15,310 bases of DNA from an uncultured Clostridia bacterium (GTDB lineage Bacteria > Bacillota > Clostridia > Oscillospirales > Oscillospiraceae). The stretch covers positions 1-15,310 of the forward strand of contig CALICR010000132.1 of the NCBI GenBank assembly GCA_938049125.1, given 5' to 3'. A program made the translations under genes and the position numbers. How positions within the stretch are numbered: position 1 is the stretch's first letter; each line of letters starts with the position of its first letter. This document shows, in pieces, positions 1-6,204 of this stretch. The notes under the pieces were generated by a model. The model was not told the origin of the DNA, searched no databases, and was given only the letters and a program-made list of their open reading frames with translations.

Positions 1-1
1 G

Positions 2-85
2 CTGACGAAGAAGGACCTCATGGACAAATTCGCCGAGGTCGCCGGGATGCAGCTTGAGACCGACGCCGTGCTCCTCTCCAAATAA
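2..85 (+). CDS. 3' end of an unidentified protein-coding gene (partial)
   Basis: The frame starting at base 2 is open from the window edge to a TAA at 83-85 and encodes the last 27 residues of a protein, ending in ETDAVLLSK. The gene begins outside the window. I do not recognise the family from so short a tail. It is treated as real because the stop codon is followed six bases later by a perfect intrinsic terminator on the same strand, which is what the end of a transcription unit looks like. The residue mix (charged and hydrophobic, with no low complexity) fits the C-terminus of a soluble protein. Confidence 0.6.
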   Translation: MTKKDLMDKFAEVAGMQLETDAVLLSK

Positions 86-90
86 TCGAA

Positions 91-132
91 CGCCCGGCGG
101 CAGGAAGTTTCCCTGCCGCCGGGCGTCTTTTT
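91..132 (+). terminator. Strong intrinsic terminator
   Basis: A perfect 14-base-pair GC-rich stem (91-104 with 112-125) with a 7-base loop is followed by TCTTTTTG (126-133). It ends the plus-strand gene that stops at 85. Read on the minus strand, the hairpin lies just beyond the lipoprotein stop at 139, but no U-run follows it in that direction, so it would be a poor terminator for that gene. Confidence 0.9.
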
Positions 133-138
133 GTTTCC

Positions 139-1077
139 TCAGGCCCCACAGGCCTTGAGCAGCGCGTCGAAGGCCGTACCCGGCATCTGGACCGCGTACC
201 AGCCCAGAGGCTGGTAGCAGACCCAGCCGCCATCCAGGAGCCGCAGCTCCACCTCGGTGCCGTCCTCCAGCGCGACGTAGAGGTGACCCTGCCGTGGATT
301 CTGGTAGAAGTCCGGGGCCGACTCATAATCGATGGCCTGCACCGAGCTTTCATAGAGCGCCGCCAGGAAGGCGTCCCAGGTCTCCTCCGGCACCTCCAGC
401 AGCTGCCGGGCCGACTGGTTCCCCTCGTTCCAGTCCGCGTGGGACAGGACCTCGGCGGACACCGCGCGGTCCCGCAGGTGCAGCCGGTCGAAGAGGCTGG
501 CCCCATCCGTCAGCGTGATACCGTTCAGCCGCTCGAAGGTCCAGAGGTAGGGTGTCTCGCTTCCGTCCTCCTCCTCATAGCTGCCCGTCATGCAGATGCG
601 GAAGCCCGGATCGTAGCCCGCCACGGCGTAGAAGGGGCCGTTCATGTTGGAGGCGCACTCCACTGCGTATTCGTCCTGGGTGCTCCATTCGTCGAGGGTG
701 CCAAGCGCCGTGCCGAGCTGCTCGCCCACCAGGCCGGACAGCGCCTCGGCCCGGTCGCCGTCGTAGTAAGCCGCCTGGGTGTAGATGCCGCCGTGGTAGA
801 CAATGACGCCGATCATATCATAGCTCACGCCCGGCTCCGGCTCCGGCAAGGCGATGGGCGGGATCGTCACGGCCTCCGCCGTCTCCTCTGCTTCAGGTTC
901 CGCCGGTTCGGCCTCCGGCGGCTCCCCTTCCCGGTTCGTCTCCGCTGGTCCCGTCTCCTGCACCGTCGAGGTCCCGGGCGTCTCCGCTCCGACGGTCTCC
1001 GTTGCACCGCAGCCCGCGAGCAGTACGGCCAACAGCAGGGCCAGAAGGCCGCAGACCCAACTCATTCTCTGCTTCAT
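139..1077 (-). CDS. Lipoprotein of unknown function
   Basis: The protein has 312 residues. The N-terminus is a type II signal peptide: basic MKQR, a hydrophobic stretch at about 10-21, and a lipobox LAGC with the lipidated cysteine at residue 23. The mature protein should therefore be anchored to the outer face of the membrane. Residues 24 to about 82 are a Pro/Glu/Ala/Thr-rich acidic linker, and residues 84-312 look globular and include several Trp, Tyr and Cys. I do not recognise the domain. The start is supported by a G-rich ribosome binding site, GAGGGGGG, about 5 bases upstream. The gene is convergent with the gene ending at 85 and divergent from the tRNA-Leu unit. No neighbour suggests a role. 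Being a real secreted lipoprotein is well supported; its function is unknown. Confidence 0.88.
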   Translation of the reverse strand: MKQRMSWVCGLLALLLAVLLAGCGATETVGAETPGTSTVQETGPAETNREGEPPEAEPAEPEAEETAEAVTIPPIALPEPEPGVSYDMIGVIVYHGGIYTQAAYYDGDRAEALSGLVGEQLGTALGTLDEWSTQDEYAVECASNMNGPFYAVAGYDPGFRICMTGSYEEEDGSETPYLWTFERLNGITLTDGASLFDRLHLRDRAVSAEVLSHADWNEGNQSARQLLEVPEETWDAFLAALYESSVQAIDYESAPDFYQNPRQGHLYVALEDGTEVELRLLDGGWVCYQPLGWYAVQMPGTAFDALLKACGA

Positions 1078-1190
1078 AGGCTCCCCCCTCCCATTTTGTT
1101 CTCACCCATCAAGACGCAGACCGCCCCCGGAGGTCACGCGGTGGGCCGGAAATTTTTCGCAGGACTTTTTGCAGAAACGAGAAATTTTTG

Positions 1191-1219
1191 TTGACAAGCG
1201 GGCAAAGCTGTGCTAATAT
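1191..1219 (+). promoter_or_regulatory. Sigma-A promoter of tRNA-Leu
   Basis: A consensus -35 TTGACA (1191-1196), a 17-base spacer and a -10 TAATAT (1214-1219) preceded by TGC (1211-1213), which makes it an extended -10 as well. It lies 38 bases before the mature tRNA. Transcription should start near 1226, giving a short 5' leader that contains a small hairpin (1225-1243). Confidence 0.88.
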
Positions 1220-1257
1220 ATTGGAGCAGTCGAGAGAACTGCTTCAAAACTGCAAAT

Positions 1258-1345
1258 GCGCGAGTGGTGGAATTGGCAGACTCGCTAGATTCAGGTTCTA
1301 GTGTCCACTCCGGACGTGCGGGTTCAAGTCCCGCCTCGCGCACCA
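1258..1345 (+). tRNA. tRNA-Leu, anticodon CAG
   Basis: An 88-base class II tRNA. The acceptor stem GCGCGAG (1258-1264) pairs with CTCGCGC (1335-1341), followed by discriminator A1342 and an encoded CCA (1343-1345). The anticodon stem CTAGA/TCTAG (1285-1289, 1297-1301) holds a loop with CAG at 1292-1294, which reads CUG leucine codons. A long variable arm (GTCC/GGAC, 1303-1306 with 1312-1315) and the T stem GCGGG/CCCGC (1318-1322, 1330-1334) enclosing TTCAAGT complete the fold. The long variable arm and A discriminator fit leucine identity. Decoding CUG with a dedicated tRNA fits a GC-rich genome in which CUG is a major leucine codon. Confidence 0.97.
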
Positions 1346-1351
1346 CGAAAT

Positions 1352-1383
1352 GGCCCGAGATCGCAGGATCCCGGGTCTTTTTC
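1352..1383 (+). terminator. Intrinsic terminator of tRNA-Leu
   Basis: A stem of 1352-1362 with 1367-1377 (one A-C mismatch and one G-U pair), a GCAG tetraloop, and a TTTTT run at 1378-1382. It starts six bases after the encoded CCA, so the tRNA is a single-gene transcription unit. Confidence 0.85.
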
Positions 1384-1424
1384 TGCGTTTCTTGGACGTA
1401 TCCCAGCGTGCGGCAGCTCACCGC

Positions 1425-1442
1425 TCCGCCCTCTGGGGCGGA
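1425..1442 (-). other. Short GC hairpin downstream of the polyferredoxin gene
   Basis: A 7-base-pair stem (1425-1431 with 1436-1442) with a TCTG/CAGA loop lies seven bases beyond the stop codon of the minus-strand gene ending at 1449. No U-run follows on either strand. It could stabilise the 3' end of the mRNA or act as a weak stop point where the two units converge. It is not a convincing intrinsic terminator. Confidence 0.25.
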
Positions 1443-1448
1443 CACGGG

Positions 1449-2291
1449 TCAATGCAGCGCCTTTGTAGGGCAGGCCTTCGTGCATTCATAGCAGAGGATG
1501 CATTCCGTCCCGTTTTTCCGCCTGCGGGACTCCCGGTTAACCTCCACGTCCATGGGGCAGATCCGCAGGCACTTGCCGCAGCAGACGCATTTGCTTTCAT
1601 CGCAGTGGACGCGCAGCAGCGAAAAATAGCTCATGGGCTTGAGAAATACCGTGATGGGGCACAGATACTTACAGAACGCCCGGTTGTCCTGAAACGCAAA
1701 GGCCAGCGCGATACCCGCGATGTAATAAAGCGCATTTCCGGTGAGAAACAGCCAGAACATGATGCGCTCCAGGTGGGCTGCCTTCATCAAAAACAGGCCG
1801 GACACCAGCGTCAGGGACAGCGCGAACATGACATAGCGGAGCACGCCCAGCTTTTCTCTGCGCGTCCTTCGCGGCTGCTTGTAAGGCAGAAAATCCAGCA
1901 CCATGGCCGTCCAGCAGGCATAACCGCACCAGCCGCGCCCGAACAGCAGCGGCCCGAAGATCTTTGCCACGGCGTAGTGGATGGTTGCCGCCTCAAAGGA
2001 GCCAAGGAACAGGTAGTACCAGAAGCCCTCGATCTGCATATTCTCGCGGGAGAGCACGCCAAGGTACAGCAGCATATAACACCCCACCGCCAGCTGTACG
2101 AAATGCCGGGCATAGTGCTTCCCGGCGGTGAACAGCGCCGTCCCCACCGCCAGGCATCCGCCGATATAGCTGAAATTCAGCAGATAAAAGAGGTTGTCCT
2201 TGGCCAGCCACAGCGTGACCGCCACCGCTTCGAACAGCAAGAACAGCAGCACCGACGGCAGACAGGGTTTGAAGACATTACGCTTTTTCAT
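1449..2291 (-). CDS. NapH/CcoG-like membrane-bound 4Fe-4S polyferredoxin protein
   Basis: The protein has 280 residues. Several hydrophobic segments lie between about residues 11 and 205 (roughly 11-30, 35-53, 64-80, 92-112, 148-170, 176-200), so it is an integral membrane protein. It carries the paired membrane-loop cysteine motifs of the NapH family: GWCGYAC (C122, C126) and CKYLCP (C207, C211). Two ferredoxin-type 4Fe-4S motifs of form CxxCxxCxxxCP follow, at C235-C238-C241-C245 and C264-C267-C270-C274. Relatives pass electrons between membrane quinol or flavin carriers and cytoplasmic acceptors. The redox role is inferred from the family, and the partner is unknown because no reductase or cytochrome gene lies in the window. 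A GGAGGAG site precedes the ATG and a good promoter lies 60-88 bases upstream. Confidence 0.9.
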   Translation of the reverse strand: MKKRNVFKPCLPSVLLFLLFEAVAVTLWLAKDNLFYLLNFSYIGGCLAVGTALFTAGKHYARHFVQLAVGCYMLLYLGVLSRENMQIEGFWYYLFLGSFEAATIHYAVAKIFGPLLFGRGWCGYACWTAMVLDFLPYKQPRRTRREKLGVLRYVMFALSLTLVSGLFLMKAAHLERIMFWLFLTGNALYYIAGIALAFAFQDNRAFCKYLCPITVFLKPMSYFSLLRVHCDESKCVCCGKCLRICPMDVEVNRESRRRKNGTECILCYECTKACPTKALH

Positions 2292-2350
2292 CTCTGTATC
2301 TCCTCCAAAGGGCCCCGCGGCCGGGCCGGCATGCCTTGACTTTTGATTCC

Positions 2351-2379
2351 AGCATACAGGATAACGCCGGTCCTGTCAA
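2351..2379 (-). promoter_or_regulatory. Sigma-A promoter of the polyferredoxin gene
   Basis: On the minus strand, TTGACA (2374-2379) is separated by exactly 17 bases from TATGCT (2351-2356). It faces the ATG at 2291 and implies a 5' leader of about 50 bases. Confidence 0.75.
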
Positions 2380-2389
2380 GATGCCGGCC

Positions 2390-2544
2390 GGCTGCCGCCG
2401 CTTTTCCCGCATCCATCTGTACATCGGGCGCACGCGCCGCTGAAACTCCTCATGGCTGTCCAGGGCTTCCTGGAACTCCTGCCGGATGCCCGATACAGGC
2501 GGCTTCTCTATGGACGGCTCCTCCGATCCGAATCGCGCGCCGCA
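2390..2544 (-). pseudogene. Probable remnant of a secreted-protein gene (C-terminal domain fragment)
   Basis: Read on the minus strand, a frame passing through this stretch gives a segment around GIRQEFQEALDSHEEF. This resembles the start of a domain I recall from many Clostridia lipoproteins (typical form GIRPEFKEAMDSYEAF, DUF6591-like). After that point the frame turns into Arg-rich, low-similarity sequence. No start codon with a ribosome binding site precedes it, because upstream the frame runs into the terminator and 3' end of the S41 gene. It looks like a decayed fragment. The family match is from memory, and the polyferredoxin promoter has its elements at its downstream end, so a chance resemblance cannot be excluded. 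Confidence 0.33.
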
Positions 2545-2550
2545 GCATAC

Positions 2551-2583
2551 AAAACGGCCCGCCGGGGAGCTCCCGGCGGGCCG
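2551..2583 (-). terminator. Intrinsic terminator of the S41 protease gene / ftsEX cluster
   Basis: A perfect 12-base-pair stem (2555-2566 with 2572-2583) and a 5-base loop are followed on the minus strand by TTTT (2551-2554). It begins 17 bases after the S41 stop codon and closes the minus-strand division and envelope cluster. Confidence 0.85.
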
Positions 2584-2599
2584 CTGCGTTCGATTCGGT

Positions 2600-3793
2600 T
2601 CAGCGGAGGGCCTCCAGAGCGGCCTGGAGCTGGGCGTCGTCGGACTGGGCCAGCTGGTCGTAGTAGAGGAGGGCCGCGTCATCCTCGGTCAGGTCGACGG
2701 GGATGTCCGGCGTGACGCCGACGTTCGCCAGGCTCACGTTGTTCGGCGTGTAGTAGGTGCCGCTGGAGAGGGAGACGGCGCTGCCGTCCGAGAGGCGGTA
2801 GGTGTTCTGGAAATAGCCCTTGCCGCAGGTCTGGCTGCCGACGACCTGGCCGACGCCGTACTCCTGGAGCGCCGCGGCGAAGAACTCGGCAGCCGAGTAG
2901 GAGTCGCCGTTGACCAGCACCGCCATGGGCAGGTCCACGCAGCTCTCGTCCGAATAGTCGATGCTCTCGGTACCGTCGGTGCGGACGGAGCGGAACAGCA
3001 CGCCCTCGGGCAGCAGGTAGTCCAGCACCTTGACCAGCTCGTCCTTATAGCCGCCGGGGTTGTAGCGCACGTCGAAGAGCAGGGATTCCGCGCCCTGGTC
3101 CATCAGGTCCTCGATGACCGCAATGGTCTGGGCGGCGCAGTTGCTGTCAAAATTGACGATCTTCACGTAGCCGATGTTCCCGTCCAGCAGCTCGCCGGTG
3201 GTCACCACCTGGTCGATGGTCCGCCGCTCCACGGTGAGGGTCACGGTCTCCTCCCCGCGCCGGAAGCCCAGGTCCACAGTGGTGCCCTCCTCGCCGCGGA
3301 CGAGGTCCCGCACCTCGGCGGTGGTCATATCCGCAATGGATGTGCTGTCCACGGACACCATCACGTCGCCAACCTGGACGCCCGCCTCCTCGGCGGGGCC
3401 GCCCGCGGTGACCTCCATGACCGTGAGGCCGGAGCCGTCCTCCGCCGCGGCGATGGTGATGCCGACGCCCACGTAGGCGTTGTTCATCTGTTCCATATAG
3501 CTTGCATAGCTGTCGGCGGAGATATAATAGCTCCAGCGGTCGCCGGTGGCCGTGACCATGGCCGAGGCCGCCGCGTCGGCCATGGCCGTCTTATCCGCGT
3601 CGCCGACGAAATATTTGTCGATATACGCCTCCAGCTCCGTCGTCTTCGTAGCGATCTCGGACTGGGAGGCCGTGACCCGGTCGATCTCCGCCGTGTAGTA
3701 CTTCGACAGCTCCGAGACCGTAACAACGAAGGTGACGCCCGCGCCGAAGAGGACCAGAACCAGGGCCGTGAGGAATTTCTGCATCTTTTTCAC
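2600..3793 (-). CDS. S41 C-terminal processing peptidase (CtpA/CtpB type)
   Basis: From the GTG at 3793 the protein has 397 residues. An N-terminal anchor (about 6-26) places it at the outer face of the membrane. A PDZ domain spans about 106-180 and should recognise substrate C-termini. The serine protease core follows, with VNGDSYSAAE carrying the likely nucleophile Ser300 and TCGKGYFQ carrying the general base Lys325. Their 25-residue spacing is that of Prc and CtpB. The core is complete, so it should be active. A longer frame begins at an ATG at 3832, but that ATG lies inside a hairpin ending the upstream gene. GTG 3793 has GGAAGGA 12 bases upstream, and ATG 3784 is the alternative. In Bacillus subtilis ctpB also sits beside ftsEX (recalled). 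Cleavage of an envelope protein is expected; the substrate is unknown. Confidence 0.93.
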   Translation of the reverse strand: MKKMQKFLTALVLVLFGAGVTFVVTVSELSKYYTAEIDRVTASQSEIATKTTELEAYIDKYFVGDADKTAMADAAASAMVTATGDRWSYYISADSYASYMEQMNNAYVGVGITIAAAEDGSGLTVMEVTAGGPAEEAGVQVGDVMVSVDSTSIADMTTAEVRDLVRGEEGTTVDLGFRRGEETVTLTVERRTIDQVVTTGELLDGNIGYVKIVNFDSNCAAQTIAVIEDLMDQGAESLLFDVRYNPGGYKDELVKVLDYLLPEGVLFRSVRTDGTESIDYSDESCVDLPMAVLVNGDSYSAAEFFAAALQEYGVGQVVGSQTCGKGYFQNTYRLSDGSAVSLSSGTYYTPNNVSLANVGVTPDIPVDLTEDDAALLYYDQLAQSDDAQLQAALEALR

Positions 3794-3821
3794 AGGGAAT
3801 ACACATCCTTCCGCAGTTTGC

Positions 3822-3855
3822 AAAAGGCCCACAGCCCGGGGTCAGGCTGTGGGCC
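3822..3855 (-). terminator. Weak terminator or attenuator between the M23 and S41 genes
   Basis: A perfect 11-base-pair stem (3826-3836 with 3845-3855) with an 8-base loop is followed on the minus strand by TTTTGC. It lies 13 bases after the M23 stop codon. The U-run has only four bases, and I found no good promoter between here and the S41 start, so partial read-through into the S41 gene is likely. Confidence 0.6.
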
Positions 3856-3868
3856 ACTGTTTCGCTTC

Positions 3869-5260
3869 TCAGCCGCCGACGTAGTCCGCGGGGTTGACGA
3901 AGGAGCCGTTATAGTACATGGCAAGGTGGAGATGCGGGCCGGTGGAGCGGCCGGTGGAGCCGACGTAGCCCAGGAGCTGACCCTGGCTCACGTACTGGCC
4001 GGGAGACACGACGTAGCTCGACATATGCATATAGGCCGAAGCGTAGCCGTCACTGTGGGCCACGGAGACGTAGTTGCCGCAGGACTGCTCAAAGGTCGCG
4101 ATGGTCACGGTGCCGCTGGCAATGGCGTAGATGGGCGTGCCGTAGCCGACACTGTAGTCCACGCCATAGTGGAACTTCTCATAGCCCAGCGTCGGGTGCA
4201 TCCGCCAGCCGTAGGGCGAGGAGATGTAGCCGCCGGACACAGGGCGGATGAAGGTGCCGGTTCCGGTGTTGGGCGAGCTGCTGTCGCCATTGCCACCGCC
4301 GCTGCTGCCGCCATTGTTCCCGCCGTTGTTGGGATTGCCGTTGTCGCCGTTATTATTGTTGTTATTATTGTTATTGTTGTTCTGGTTCTTTTTGACCTCT
4401 TCCTCGGCCTTGCGCTGCTCTTCCGCCCGGCGCTCTGCCTCTTCGGCGGCCAGGCGCGCGGCCTCCTCGTCGGCCAGGGCCTGCTCATACTGCTGCTGAG
4501 CCTCGGCCACACGATTCAGCACCGCCTCCTCCATGGCATCGTACTGGTCGTAGACGCTCTGGAGCTCGGCGCTCTCGGAGGCAATCTGGTCGATGTAGAC
4601 CTGGGCCTCGGCGCTCTGCTGGTTCAGGGTCTCCTCCTGCTCACTGAGAAGGGCCTTCTGCTCCTCCATGGCAGCCTGGTTCTCCTCCAGCTCGCTCCGG
4701 GCGACCCGGATGTTCTCGGAGGCCTGGGCCAGGGCTGTCATCATCTCCTGATCCGCCCGGGCGATCTCCTGGATCATGTCGATGCGGTCCAGCAGGTCGG
4801 AGAAGCTCTTCGCCTTGAAGAGGATGGCCCAGTAGCTGACGTTGCCGGTCTCCTCCATGGCGCGGAGACGGTCCTTGTACTGCTCATAGAGGTCGCTCTC
4901 GTTCGCCTCAGCCTGGGCCAGCTCGGCCTCCTTGTCGGCGATGAGCTTCGTATACTCCTCGATTTGGGCCGTGGTGTTCTCGATCTCCTCGTGGGTGATG
5001 GTCATCTGCTGATCGATAATGGACTTCTGGTAGATCATGTCCGCCTCATCGTTCTGCTTGGCACTGATCTGGCTCTCGAGGTCCGTCTTTTTCTGGGCGA
5101 TGTTGCCGGCCTGCTCCTTGAGGCCGTCGATCTCCTGCTGGATCTCGTCCGAGGAGACCGCGCGGACCGTTGTGGCCAGGATGCCGGCGATGAGGCCGGC
5201 GGTCATGATGACGGCCAGCGCCAGCGCCACGATGGATACCAGTTTGCGTCGTTTCGTCAT
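3869..5260 (-). CDS. Secreted coiled-coil M23 peptidoglycan endopeptidase, likely FtsEX client
   Basis: The protein has 463 residues. A hydrophobic signal or anchor segment (about 8-34) is followed by a long Glu/Gln/Ala-rich coiled coil (about 36-290), interrupted near 130-165 by RLRAMEETGNVSYWAILF and its following residues, as in EnvC- and PcsB-like proteins. A run of 11 asparagines (294-304) and a Gly/Asn/Ser linker to about 336 lead into a C-terminal LytM/M23 domain. The zinc site is complete: H364 and D368 (HYGVD), H412, and H443/H445 (PHLHL). The expected activity is cleavage of peptide cross-bridges in peptidoglycan. The coiled coil is the part that FtsX binds in known systems, and ftsX is immediately upstream, so this is the probable hydrolase under FtsEX control. 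AAGGAG precedes the ATG. Substrate specificity cannot be read from the sequence. Confidence 0.94.
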   Translation of the reverse strand: MTKRRKLVSIVALALAVIMTAGLIAGILATTVRAVSSDEIQQEIDGLKEQAGNIAQKKTDLESQISAKQNDEADMIYQKSIIDQQMTITHEEIENTTAQIEEYTKLIADKEAELAQAEANESDLYEQYKDRLRAMEETGNVSYWAILFKAKSFSDLLDRIDMIQEIARADQEMMTALAQASENIRVARSELEENQAAMEEQKALLSEQEETLNQQSAEAQVYIDQIASESAELQSVYDQYDAMEEAVLNRVAEAQQQYEQALADEEAARLAAEEAERRAEEQRKAEEEVKKNQNNNNNNNNNNNGDNGNPNNGGNNGGSSGGGNGDSSSPNTGTGTFIRPVSGGYISSPYGWRMHPTLGYEKFHYGVDYSVGYGTPIYAIASGTVTIATFEQSCGNYVSVAHSDGYASAYMHMSSYVVSPGQYVSQGQLLGYVGSTGRSTGPHLHLAMYYNGSFVNPADYVGG

Positions 5261-5316
5261 GTTTGATTCTCCTTCACTCCCGGGCTTTCCCGGGAAATCC
5301 TGCGCCGGAGCGCTGC

Positions 5317-6204
5317 TTATACGTCAAGGAACTTGCGGATGGACATGAGGCTGCCGAAGATGCCGACAAAGAGGCCCGCCGCCACATAGACCGCCACCAT
5401 CACACCCAGCACATCCCGGAACGGGATGGCCGAGAAAAGCTGGAGCGTATCGATCTGGGAGATGCGCGCGCCCAGCACGTCGTAGAGGCCCCATTCCGCG
5501 AAGAAGGCCGCCGCCGCGCTGACGATGCCGATGATGGCGCCCTCGATGACAAAGGGGATGCGGATGAAGCCGTTGGTGGCGCCGACCATCTTCATGATGG
5601 CGATCTCGTCCTTCCGGTCGTAGAGCGCCAGCTTGACGGTGTTCGAGATAATGAACAGCGACACCACCAGCAGCACCACGATGATAGCCGTAGAGACCAG
5701 CTGGAGCACGTTGCGGATGGTAGTGAAGCCGTTGGCAATTTCAAGGTGCGCGTTGACCTTGGCGACGCCCTGGATGGCCTCCAGCTCCGCGACGGTCTGC
5801 TCCATGAGTTCGCTGTTCTCCAGCGTCACCACGAAGCGGCTGCGCAGCGTGTCGGAGCCGAGCCCCGAGAACATGGCCGGGTCGTCCTGCTCCTCCACGA
5901 ACTGGTCGAGCGCCTCCTGCCGGGAGACGTATTCGGCCTGGGCCACGTTGGGGATCAGATTGATCTCCGAGCCGACGCTCTTGGCCTCGGCCTCGGTATA
6001 GGAATCGTCGATGTACACGAGCACCTGGTTCTGCTGCTCCAGCTCCAGGACCATGTGGTCCAGGTTCTGCATGATGAGCGAAAAGCTGCCCACGATGATG
6101 AGGCAGGCCACCGTGACGCAGATGGCTGCGAAAGTCATGAAGCCGTGGAGAAAGATCCCGCGGACGCCCTCCTTCATCAGATAGCCGATATTCTTATTCT
6201 TCAT
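5317..6204 (-). CDS. ftsX: Cell-division ABC permease subunit FtsX
   Basis: The protein has 295 residues, normal for FtsX. It has a short cytoplasmic N-terminus, a first membrane segment (about 21-45), an extracellular domain (46-167) that in homologues binds the hydrolase coiled coil, then three more segments (about 168-190, 214-238, 264-287). DEIAIMKMVGAT at 199-210 is the typical FtsX cytoplasmic motif after segment two. FtsX does not transport; it relays ATP-driven movement of FtsE to a peptidoglycan hydrolase outside the cell. The start codon lies 11 bases inside the end of ftsE and has no good ribosome binding site of its own, which points to translational coupling. The M23 gene follows after 56 bases, which include a small inverted repeat (5278-5295). 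Confidence 0.96.
   Translation of the reverse strand: MKNKNIGYLMKEGVRGIFLHGFMTFAAICVTVACLIIVGSFSLIMQNLDHMVLELEQQNQVLVYIDDSYTEAEAKSVGSEINLIPNVAQAEYVSRQEALDQFVEEQDDPAMFSGLGSDTLRSRFVVTLENSELMEQTVAELEAIQGVAKVNAHLEIANGFTTIRNVLQLVSTAIIVVLLVVSLFIISNTVKLALYDRKDEIAIMKMVGATNGFIRIPFVIEGAIIGIVSAAAAFFAEWGLYDVLGARISQIDTLQLFSAIPFRDVLGVMVAVYVAAGLFVGIFGSLMSIRKFLDV

Noticed and set aside
283..1194. A 303-codon plus-strand frame opposite the lipoprotein gene
   Set aside because: The opposite strand has a signal peptide, lipobox and ribosome binding site; this frame has none and is Arg/His/Gly-rich.
2486..5266. A 926-codon open frame on the plus strand across the S41 and M23 genes
   Set aside because: It is antisense to two genes with complete catalytic motifs. 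GC-rich codon use on the true strand removes stops from this opposite frame, and the translation is rich in Gly, Arg, His, Val and Leu with no domain I recognise.
5278..5295. TCCCGGG-CTTT-CCCGGGA hairpin between ftsX and the M23 gene, considered as a terminator
   Set aside because: It has no U-run on the minus strand, and the two genes are only 56 bases apart. At most it affects mRNA stability.
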